Shown here piece after piece: positions 55,744 to 64,000 of a DNA stretch of 64,000 bases. Location of the stretch: assembly GCA_031772625.1 (NCBI GenBank), contig CM062813.1, positions 695,278,420 to 695,342,419 of the forward strand, read 5' to 3'. Each line of letters begins with the position of its first letter. The first letter of the stretch is position 1. The stretch comes from Pinus tabuliformis (taxonomy: Eukaryota > Streptophyta > Pinopsida > Pinales > Pinaceae). The notes under the pieces are model-generated. The model was not told the origin of the DNA. It searched no databases and saw only the letters and a list, made by a program, of their open reading frames with translations. Made by a program: the position numbers and the translations under genes.

Positions 55744-57145
55744 ATGGAAAGAGACAGTGAATATGAGCTTGAAGAAGACACCCTTAGTGACAGTTCCAGG
55801 GAGAGAAACATACAGCAAAGGAAGCCTCATAAAGGAGGAAGGATTATCAGAGAGGAACCCACCAGTTTGAGGGAGTTGCAAGCCTGTCCACTTTCCATTT
55901 CTTGCTTTAAACACCAGTCATGCTTTGGTTTTTGTGAAATGGTAGAAAGAGTTAAATTTCATCATGAGTTGGCAAGGTTGTTTGTGACACATTTGCACAA
56001 TAATGAAGTAACCCTTGCCAGAATTACATTCACCTTATCACCAGCTGTCATCTCAGAGGCTACAGGTATTCCAGAGGTGGGTGAAAAATGGAACAAAGGT
56101 CAGGATATTGATAGGGAGTACTATGAGCCTTACATCAAGGCTAGATACAAAGACAAACTAAAGGGAGTATTCCCCTTCAAGTTTTTGGAAGAGAGGTTTG
56201 CTCCATTGATGAAGATCATTATCAAGTACTTCACTTGTGAAGGTAGGTTCTCCCAGTTGTATGCCTACCACATTAGATTGCTGATGCATTTCACTAGAGT
56301 AAGAATGATGAATATCCCTTACTTCATGTTTAGAAATATTGAGAATATGGCACATATTGTAAAGAAGAAACCATATTTCCAACAGTTGAATAGTATTTTC
56401 CACTACTCTTTGATTAAAACCATTGTTCTACATCAGCGAAACCTTCTTAACATGCCATGGGAGACTTTCATTTCTCATGAGATGTTCAAAGGCCCACAAA
56501 TTTCTTCATCAGTACATCATGAAGAAGGTGAACCTTCAGGACATGAAAAGGTCAAAGAGACTGAAACTGTTGGAGTGCCAGTGTTTGTGACATATAAGAG
56601 GGGCACTAGGAAAATTTTTGCAGCTGCTAGGCGATTATTATCTCCACAAGGGGTGGAAGGGGTCTCACCTTCATCATCAGGCTACAGGAAAATGCTATCT
56701 CCACAAGGAGTGGAAGGGGCTTTGCCTTCTTCTTCAGCAAGACAAGTACAGGTTAAGCAGCAAAGCAAGGGCAAAGGTAAGGGCAAGAAAAAGATGCAAA
56801 GGAAGGATCTTAGTGATGAGAAAGAAAGATATTTTAACCTTGTTGATCATGAGGAGACACAACAACACTTCACTTATCAAGGGGTTGGTGTCATTGACTT
56901 AGAAACTCAAGATCCAAAGACTGCCAAAGACATGATCATAAAAGAACAAGATACTGAGATACAATTCTTATCAGATAACTTAGAGAGGGCTAAGTGGGTC
57001 ATCAAATATTTAGAGCAAGAAAACAAACAATTGAGCGACAAGCAAGTCCTCATGGAGCTGCAAATGATCAAACAAAACAGACAGAAGGCCAAGAAGGCTA
57101 AGGTCAAGTTGACTTCAATTGAACAAGAAATTGAGAATGATAGGG
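55744..57145 (+). CDS. E6 LTR-encoded accessory ORF, 3' LTR copy (intact until E9)
   Basis: From ATG 55744 (context AAAACAATGG) the frame is open for 467 codons up to the solo LTR; the coding sequence resumes at about 58383 and ends at TAA 58610-58612, so the ancestral product was about 540 residues. Regions: charged N-terminus; conserved core with FHHELARLFVTHLHNNEVTL, then AVISEATGIPEVGEKW, FTCEGRFSQLYAYHIRLLMHF, YFMFRNIENMAHIVKKKPYF; low-complexity Ser/Gln/Lys region with LSPQGVEG repeats; C-terminal coiled-coil-like part. It is homologous to the E2 accessory ORF. With stops common everywhere else in E6, a 1.4-kb open frame here stands out. The function is unknown. Confidence 0.7.
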
Positions 57146-58377
57146 TGTTAAAATTGGCAACTAGGGAAAAAATTCATGTCGGTCATCTTATTCATGGCTG
57201 ATAATATTTTTATTCGAGTCCTCTCATCGAGAGGTGTAGGATTGATATAAAGATCATCCGATTCTGATAAGTATTTATGCAGATATGAATTTATTTTGAT
57301 TATGGAATTATTATCAAGCCGACCTACAACATATGTAGGCTCAGAAGTCCAACAGTCGCATCTATTCAAACATCATCAGTTGTGTATAAATAAAAAAGGA
57401 CTTTTCCTCATTTGGACTCACTCATCTCATCACATCTCTCTCTCTCTACTGCGCAGAAAAGAGTCTCTTCTCTATTGCGCAGAAAAGGGTCTCTCCCTCA
57501 CACATGTGAAGCCGGAAGCTACTGAAACTGAAGCTGCAACTGCAAAAGTAAAGATTGACCTGTGTGGACTAGAATTTCTCCTTATTTGAACTGCGTTATA
57601 GGTTCATCTGAACCTCCTCTGAAAGCCACAACTTTTGGTGGTGGAATCAAGTCAATTCGACGGACGGTTTACAAGATATCGACTGCCCTAGTTTGAAGGA
57701 AGCTGCTGAAACTGAAGCTGCAACTGCATAAGTAAATATTGACCTGCATGGACTAGACGATCTCCTCATCTGAACTACGTTGTAGGTTCATCTGAACCTC
57801 CTTTGAAAGCCACAACTTTTGGTGGTGGAATCAAGTCAATCCAACGAACGGTTTGCAAGATATCGACTGCCCTAGTTTGAAGGAAGTTGTTGAAATTGAA
57901 GCTGCAACTGCAGAAGTAAAGTTTGACCTGCGTGGACTAGAAGATCTCCTCATTTGAACTGCATTGTAGGTTCATATAAACCTCCTCTGGAATCCACAAC
58001 TTTTGGTGCTGGAATCAAGCCGATTCGACGGTCGATTTGGAGATATTGTCTGCCCTAGTTTGATGATAAAGCCGCTAATGCTGATGTTGCTGATCTAGGG
58101 TTTGCTACTTCTGATATGAATCAGATTTATTGTACTATTTCTCTCTGCTGATTTATTGAAGATAAAAGAAGATTTGATCAAAGGGTTTCCCCACACATTG
58201 TGGGTTTTGTCCCTAGCTAGCCGCCACATCTTGTGTCTCTTGTCTTGGCTTGTTTTCTGTCGATCGTTTAATGTCCTATCTACACTTTACTTTATGTACA
58301 TGTGATTGCTAATCTGTGGAATATAATAAGGAAAAGAAGTAAACTGTTATAAGCATAGAATATACCATAACTTAACA
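57146..58377 (+). mobile_element. E9: solo LTR inside the E6 3' LTR ORF
   Basis: The 1232-bp insert begins TGTTAAAATTGG and ends ACTTAACA, with a 6-bp terminal inverted repeat TGTTAA/TTAACA. The flanks TAGGG (57141-57145) and CAGGG (58378-58382) are a 5-bp duplication with one C/T difference. The 5' LTR of E6 lacks it, which gives the empty site (46070-46085). A TATA-like TATAAATAAAA near 57385 suggests plus orientation. Its middle is a 184-bp tandem array. No internal domain is present. Confidence 0.88.
57514..58065 (+). repeat. 184-bp tandem repeat, three units, in E9
   Basis: Units start at 57514, 57698 and 57882 (GGAAGCTGCTGAAACTGAAG and variants), exactly 184 bp apart, and share GTGGTGGAATCAAGTCAAT and AGATATCGACTGCCCTAGTT. 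A fourth unit breaks down after 58060. A smaller duplication of about 27 bp (GCGCAGAAAAGRGTCTCT) lies just before, near 57450-57495. Confidence 0.9.
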
Positions 58378-60058
58378 CAGGGAAACTTGGCTTGAGAGGG
58401 TTAATATACACCTTGAGGGGCTAATTGAGAAGGCCAACAGAGACAAGAAGATGCTTCGCCACATGGCCTACCACTACATGACTCGCAACAAGATCTGTAA
58501 CATAAGAATGAGGAAGCTTAAGGCTAGGTTGAGGAAGGCCTTAAGGAGAAAAAAGGAGCAAGATAAGTTGAAAATCTTGGCTGAAGCCTCACTAGCCCAT
58601 CAAAGCAACTAATGATGGTGCCTTGTGCTAAATCTAGGCAAGTTTTGATAAATTTTTGTCTTTTTCAAATTTTGGAATTTTGAAAACAGGGAATTGCCCT
58701 AAATGTGCAGCGCCACCGGCTGCGTTTTTCCCTGGAGCACTTTTTGGAGGAAAGGCTTATATATTTGGATTTAGCATGATGATAGCATCAAACCCAGAAA
58801 ATCTCATCAATTTTGGAGCAAAACTAGGTCACCAAAAGGGAAAAAAAACTACCAAAAAATGACCTCTCTGCCTCTTTTTGGACACACAAAAGTAGTCTTA
58901 GGAAATTTCACTTTTGAGGGAGAAAATGACCTCCAAATGAAAAAATTCAAGATGTTCCAAAAACTAGACAAGAAGACCTTTCCAATGAGCTATCTTGGGC
59001 TCAATTTTGCTAAAGGAAAGGCCTCCAAAAGTGGCTATGAAGCGGCGCTGCACACCTGGCCAGTGGCGCTGCACATAGAGCCAGTTTGCTAAAAAAATCC
59101 AGTTTTCGCCTACTTTCACTGCAAGTTGACTTTTTCTCTCTTCATGGATGAATTTATGATTGTAATTAATTCCATGGTATGTAAATTTAATTTTGAAATG
59201 ATCTTATAGGGTAGATTCATCAGTTTGAGGTGGTTTGGGGGTCAATGAATCAGTTTCCATGCTTATAGAGGCAAGTTGTTCCACTGCCTATTTTCCTGTT
59301 CCTTGTTTGGAAATGGTTGTAAGAGTTCCTTATCTCTTGGATTCGACCCCTGATGGCTAGCATAGGTGTTTTGATGTCCATATTATGTATTTTTTCTGTC
59401 ATTAGAAAAAGTTGGATTCTCTTGGATGCTCTGAGCCATATTGTACACCTTTATCAGCAATTCGGCAAGGAAATAAACCAGGATTTGCAGCTATTTTAGT
59501 GGGATACTTGTGGTAAAGTGTTTTTGCATAGTGTCTCCTTCTGTTATTAGTTTTTCTCATGTGTTGTGTGTGCCACAATCTAATTTATTTCTTCTAGCTT
59601 AATGATATCAAGATAGATAGGTAGAATACATTGTTTACAGTGCTCTGCTTTGGGAAACCATTCTGTTTTTTATGTTTTCCACTGTTTGAAAAGGATACAT
59701 GATCTTTGCATGCCCTCCTCGGCTCCTCACCAGTCTTAGACCTCTCATCTCACTCAATTCCAAGTGCCAAAACAACTACCTACCTCGCCCCATAAAACAC
59801 CCTGCATCCTGACTTGATTTCCTGGACCCAAAACTGTCTGCTCCATTTGATCCTGCAAAAAACCCAATGAAATCAATCAAAAAACCCTAGAGCTACTATA
59901 CCTATCCTAAAATCCATATCTGATCCAGTCATCTTGACTGAGATTGAAAAGGAGAGAGCCCTCTCCCGACCTAGTAGGGCTAGCTACCAGGTTATGCTTG
60001 GTTTGTGGTTATCCTAGGATTGCCTCCCTTCAGCCTAAGGTCAATCTAGGCTCTAACA
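58378..60058 (+). other. E6 3' LTR downstream part
   Basis: The first 235 bp complete the LTR ORF (58383-58612; Lys/Arg-rich coiled-coil end). The rest has no conserved gene and matches 46246-47690, with CG-rich units at 59040-59080. Confidence 0.7.
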
Positions 60059-60063
60059 CATAT

Positions 60064-61707
60064 GAAGTAGAACTTTAGGGCTTTGTTGCCTGAGGTTGCT
60101 ACAATTATGAAGTAGAGGGTGTTTATGTGGTAGGAGTAATCATTTCCTTAGGTTGGTTTTCATTGATCACTCGATCAATAGTTTCCTCCTCTTCAAATTA
60201 TTCCTCAATGAAAACGGTGGAATCTTTTGGTTTTGGGACCTTTCTTAACCTAAGATGAATGTCTTGAATTTGTACCAGGGTAACAAAATATGTTGGAAAG
60301 GTCTGCATATTGGTTTTAAAAGTAGGTTGAGTTGGCCTATTGTTACGATTGGGTTGATCTAAAGGGATTTTTCATTGTAGTCAATCTTGGCAATTGAGGA
60401 ATGGACGATTGTGGTGCACTTACTTTTGTTTGCAAAGGATGATATTGTTGTGCTAAGGGTGGAGAGTATTGTGGATAGATATGATAAGACATGGGGACTT
60501 GTTGTGAGGGCATATTTCCAAAGGTATTGCCTCACCAAACTTAATTCCAAGGTTGGGGTTGAGTTTGTTGTTGAGGCCACACAAGCTACCAAGGCATCTG
60601 AGTATTTAACTATTGAGGAAATGAATTATAAAATGAAGGAAACTACGAAGAAGGGTCTGGTGACATACCTTGTGCCCATGGTTGCCATGGTCTCCTTTAT
60701 GCTACTCAAAATGATGGTTCAGTTGGTTCATTTCTTCCTTTATAGATAGCTCGAAGTCCTAGCAACAAAGAAAAACATGGTCATCTGCACATATGACAAA
60801 AAACCTCACATGATTTAGTGGAAAGTACTTAGGAGAATTCCTTTTCCTACATTGATGACAACAAATAGTTAAGTTGTGTTTGCATTTTCTTGTTTCTTTT
60901 TAATGTTCAAGGTGTCTAACTATGAGTTGAGGGTCCCAAGGATTCTGTTTTGAAATGTTCAAGCAAATTTCCTAACTTCATCTTTGTTATTCCCCTTGAA
61001 ACATGCTTAGTTACTCATGAGAAATTTCTCTTATAATCTTACCAGATTTGGCTTTGTTCCTTGAGTATTTCCAACACATTACAAATGTCAGCAAATGATA
61101 ACTAAGATATATAACCAAAACGCATGAGATTCAAAACATCTATGTATTCTTCTAATACAAATTTCAAATATATGGTCTTGATAGTCTCATCAATTAATCC
61201 ATCTGCTTTAGTCTTCTAGAGGTTGTAGAAAAATCTCTCAAGAAAGTCCTCAAGGCTCTCCTTTGGCTATTGCTACATATTGAAAATCCCATTGCATGCA
61301 TATTTTGTTCTATAATAGTCCTAATATTTGTTATGGGAGGTGGATTTCATTTTATCCCAAGATATGATAATGGACTCTCCAAGTCCCATAAACCATCTAA
61401 GAGTAGAATCTTTTAATGTGGCAAGGAACAATTTTAATTTTTGGGCATCATGTACATAATTGTAACTTCAACATAGAATCTCAAATTCAGAGAGAAAAGC
61501 ATTTAGATCCTTCGTATCCATACCTCAAAATTTGGGCATGATTAATGGAGGAATGTTCTTCATAGCAACATTCGTTGCCAGGTCAAGGATGGGAAACCCA
61601 AAAGTAGTTTCTCCCTCTGTTTTGTCATCTTTGTACTCTTCATCTGCCATATTGCCAAATAATCTTAACTCAACTAGTTGTGGTGAGAGGTTTGGCTCAA
61701 TAATCAT
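60064..61707 (-). pseudogene. E1 gag
   Basis: The minus strand from 61707 has MKNIPPLIMPKF, then after a stop MDTKDLNAFLSEFEIL, then DAQKLKLFLATLKDSTLRW and FMGLGESIIISWDKM, which align with the E2 gag domain at 4790-5030 (DTQKLKLFPATLKDEALKW). The rest of the capsid lies in broken frames down to about 60770. From about 60600 to 60070 is a Pro/Gln/Asn-rich tail with a FIEE-type acidic segment that parallels E2 5712-6300. The CATAT duplicate of E6 is at 60059-60063, after which the frame would continue at 43354. Confidence 0.75.
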
Positions 61708-62315
61708 GTGAGGTGAATGTTAAAATTATCTTCAACAAATACTTATGGTATCTCCTCCATAATAGTTGTCCCTATTTGTGAAATCACCATGTTCTGAGGT
61801 CTTCTAAAGAGTATGTCAATGCGTTATGGGTTAATATCATGTTTAAGCATTGGATCAACCTAATTATATTTGCATATTTTATTTCCTCTTTATCTCGGAA
61901 GTCAATTCGAATGCATAACTCCTCCCCTTCTGATTGCTACCTATGTACCTTTTAACCAGATTAGAAGGGGGAGTTTTATTGTCACCAAACAAATTAATTG
62001 GAAGTTCATATTTAAGAAACCTACCTTTGCTATCTCTATTATTACCATCATTCAACCACATATCAGATAGGGTTTGGAATGACTCACTAAAGTGAATGCA
62101 ACGAGCTAGAACCTTTTTTAGCAACTTTGAAATGAAGGTGTCTTTATGTCTTATTGTCTTTCCTCCACCAATCTAAATGGTGATGGCAAAACAAACAAAT
62201 TAAAAGACTATGTTTCAACCATTGACCTTTTAACAGTTCCCCAAAAACAATTAATGGTTATCAATATACCCTATATCAATATGCTTCATAATACTTGTGA
62301 ACTGTAAGCATAGTA
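61708..62315 (-). other. E1 5' leader and N-terminal gag remnant
   Basis: A minus-strand open frame at 61879-62124 (FLKYELPINLFGDNKTPPSN motif) may be part of the E1 gag leader, but I find no E2 counterpart and no known domain. No PBS or LTR of E1 is seen before 62315, where E8 begins; the E1 5' LTR probably lies beyond the window. Confidence 0.4.
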
Positions 62316-63122
62316 TGTTGGGGAATTTAGGGTAGCATATAGTCTATGTTCTTGAGCTCAATTTCTCTTATACTTTGACAAATTCTTGTGATTATTATTT
62401 TAATTCTTCATTATTATTATTATGTTCTTTTCACCATCAAGATAGATGCCAAAGAAGAAGATCACAAAAACACCAGATATAGGCACACAACCAGGGAAAA
62501 ACCCCTATGAAAGGGAAACCTAATCAAACTCTTCATCTAGTAGAATGAAATCAAGTTGAGACAAACAAAAACCTTTTTTACCATGACACAGTCTTTCCTC
62601 CATCCATCAAGTCAACCTCTTAAGAAGATACGTCAAACTTCTAAAGTCAACACACATATGCTCCTTAGCTCTGTAATTTAGTTGCTCCAATACATACTTG
62701 AACCTTTGAATTCTAAAGAAATTTAATGAACTAATAAAACACTCATAAAATAAATAGCAGACATATACACAAATTAGACATGGCGGAAAAGGCCAGAAAG
62801 CCTCACTGTATTGTAATATTCCTCAGACTCTCAATGTAATGCACAAAGAATGATAATAGTACAAATAAATACATGAGGAAGTTTGTCTCAAGATAGTACG
62901 TCTATCTAGACACTATGGTTGAGAAAATATCTCAACAACACACTAATCTAGGAGCCTAACTAGTTGGAGAGAATCTCTCAACCAACTAGGCCTAAATTGA
63001 CTCCTACCCATGAGGAACAAACTCAATCTAGAAAGGTAGGATTAAATCCTAACTTTCATGATTTTAATTAATTTAATTATTTGGACTTAGAATTGTTTTA
63101 ACATATGAGAGTGAGGCTAACA
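62316..63122 (-). repeat. E8 3' LTR (807 bp, inner end firm, outer end tentative)
   Basis: The inner end is fixed by the polypurine tract and TGTTAGCC. The outer end rests on the TGTT/AACA symmetry only. No second copy is in the window for comparison. Confidence 0.5.
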
Positions 63123-63136
63123 TTCCCCCCCTCAAT
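63123..63136 (-). other. E8 polypurine tract
   Basis: On the minus strand TTGAGGGGGGGAA directly precedes the LTR start TGTTAGCC. Confidence 0.7.
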
Positions 63137-63384
63137 GATAAGTCCAAAATAAGAACCTGGTACCATCTCCAAGTCCTCATGCTGAAAGTGTTGATCCTCA
63201 AAAAACACTGCCTGAAAAACCGCCAAAGTTGGATGCTGAAAAAACTCTAATCTGAAGAGAACATGAGTCAACTGCAAGTCTGAGTCATCTCTGAAATTTT
63301 GCTTGACAACTCCATCATGTGCCAAGCTACAAAAGGATCCATCTATCCTTTGCTTTCAATCAACATCCTTTGTCCACTAACAAA

Positions 63385-63530
63385 ATGTTGATAACGCCCA
63401 CTGGTGAATTTGTTGATGTTGAAACTGCCCACTGGCTAATTTGTTGATGAACACCCACTGGCTAATTTGATGATGCTCACTGGCTCATTTTTTGATGATG
63501 CCCACTGGCTACTTTTAATGATGTTGTCGA
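63385..63530 (-). repeat. Short degenerate tandem repeat in E8
   Basis: Five units containing GCCCACTGGCTAATTTGTTG or close variants follow one another at about 63395, 63427, 63459, 63478 and 63499. Unit lengths vary between about 19 and 33 bp. No coding role is evident. Confidence 0.7.
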
Positions 63531-63794
63531 GACTTTCAGTCTGACAACCACCCTTAATTCCATTATCATTTCCCTCCTTTCTCAACTGAAAGGAGAGACA
63601 ATTATTTTCACTTGATTTCTGAACTGCCCCCCTTAAGGGGTAGGAGAGTTTCACCATCTTCATTTTACTGTAGAAGTGGTCTTCGTGTCAGACTAAATCC
63701 TTCAGTAACACATAGACAATTGTTTGACTGTATATGACAACTTCTAAGGATCAATCCATGCGTAATTGATCTTCACTATGGGTGGTTGATTACG

Positions 63795-63910
63795 CTTGCA
63801 GCATCTTTCAAATGAATGATTTTTCTTGCCACAATGGTGATAAGGATGGAGGTCAAAGCATTTACTCTCCATATGGCCATTTCACTTACAATGGTTACAC
63901 TTAACCATAT
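63795..63910 (-). pseudogene. E8 gag nucleocapsid with two zinc knuckles
   Basis: The minus strand from about 63909 reads KCNHCK, stop, NGHMESKC, which is a CX2CX4HX4C knuckle with a TGA in it, and then HPYHHCGKKNHSFERC, a second knuckle whose first Cys is Tyr. Both defects fit single transitions. Such paired knuckles are typical of copia-type Gag. The upstream capsid part lies in 63911-64000 and beyond the window. Confidence 0.65.
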
Positions 63911-64000
63911 TCTGATCACTATCTAGAAAACCGGCACTTACAAATTGAACTGGCTTTGAGAAATCTGGAACAAACAAAGTGTTTTCTTTTTTGTATCCTA

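Larger units (their letters stand above)
43360..60058 (+). mobile_element. E6: Tat/Ogre-like Ty3/gypsy element with giant ORF-bearing LTRs
   Basis: Direct repeats 43360-47690 and 54380-60058 begin TGTTAGTGT and end CTCTAACA. Perfect CATAT target duplications flank the whole unit (43355-43359 and 60059-60063), and E1 resumes on both sides. A TGGCGACCATACTGGGGA primer site follows the first repeat. The internal part encodes gag, protease, aRNH, RT, RNase H and integrase in one frame. These points prove LTRs and not a segmental duplication. The 3' LTR holds a further solo LTR (E9). Without it the element is about 15.5 kb, more than half of it LTR. Confidence 0.93.
54380..60058 (+). repeat. E6 3' LTR (5679 bp including solo LTR E9)
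   Basis: It aligns with 43360-47690 along its full length apart from the E9 insert and small indels. Near 55140-55275 it has at least two more CG-rich GCGCTGCGCACCTGG-like units than the 5' LTR. It carries the better-preserved copy of the LTR ORF. It ends at 60058, followed by the CATAT duplication. Confidence 0.92.
62316..64000 (-). mobile_element. E8: copia-like element with gag but no visible pol, runs off the window
   Basis: On the minus strand, a gag zinc-knuckle region (63905-63795) is followed, after about 660 bp without coding sequence, by a polypurine tract and a TGTTAGCC LTR start at 63122. The LTR seems to end at 62316 (plus-strand TGTTGGGG), giving 807 bp. No protease, integrase, RT or RNase H lies between gag and the LTR, so this looks like a gag-only, non-autonomous element (TR-GAG type) or an internally deleted one. 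The 5' LTR is outside. Confidence 0.6.

Noticed and set aside
43360-60058. Segmental duplication of a host gene at 44677 and 55744
   Set aside because: The repeats start TG and end CA, have a PBS inside, flank a gag-pol, and CATAT duplicates flank the whole. LTRs explain all of this better.
60387-60749. 120-codon plus-strand frame in E1 gag
   Set aside because: It is antisense to the Pro/Gln-rich gag tail and lacks any recognisable motif.
63385-63530. CRISPR-like array
   Set aside because: Units are degenerate and spacers are irregular and themselves repetitive; the context is a plant copia element.

Overview
The window is a seed-plant nuclear heterochromatin segment made almost entirely of nested retrotransposons. 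I see no host protein gene that is likely to work, no tRNA or rRNA gene and no CRISPR array. The evidence for a plant is the Athila-like and Tat/Ogre-like Ty3/gypsy polyproteins, Ty1/copia elements, a plant L1-type LINE with DUF4283-like ORF1 and a C-terminal RNase H, TG..CA LTR ends with 5-bp target duplications, plant-style introns, and a pectin methylesterase exon. Large, old, deeply nested elements fit a big genome (a conifer or other gymnosperm is plausible), but the sequence does not prove it.

I assign nine elements. E1 is the oldest host, an Athila-like gypsy element on the minus strand. It is now split into 1-2732 (integrase, RNase H, RT, end of protease), 42877-43354 (start of protease) and 60064-62315 (gag and leader). 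E2 (2733-42876, plus) is a related Athila-like element inserted in the E1 protease; about 10.9 kb of it is its own sequence. Inside E2 sit E3 (8209-12632, minus, a copia element with 178-bp LTRs, RT deleted, carrying a pectinesterase exon), E4 (about 12798-21101, minus, an L1-type LINE), E7 (22526-23571, a solo LTR in the integrase) and E5 (23862-39302, minus, a 15.4-kb Tat-like element). E6 (43360-60058, plus) is a 16.7-kb Tat/Ogre-like element with LTRs of about 4.3-4.4 kb, inserted in E1. E9 (57146-58377) is a solo LTR inside the E6 3' LTR. E8 (62316 to beyond 64000, minus) is a copia-like element showing gag only. Most insertions are confirmed by target duplications and by host reading frames that resume on the far side.

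The most unusual content is accessory. E2, E5 and E6 each carry an extra non-gag-pol ORF. Those of E2 and E6 are clearly homologous and the E5 one may be a distant relative. They sit in three different places: downstream of pol in sense (E2), antisense and spliced between pol and the 3' LTR (E5), and inside the LTR itself (E6). E5 and E6 also each carry a second, archaeal-type RNase H with all four acidic residues, but at different positions: after integrase in E5, before RT in E6. In both, the ordinary RNase H next to RT has lost catalytic residues.

All coding regions are decayed. In E5 and E6 nearly every in-frame stop is a TAG, TAA or TGA that one C-to-T change would make from CAG, CAA or CGA, which fits deamination of methylated cytosine in silenced plant transposons.
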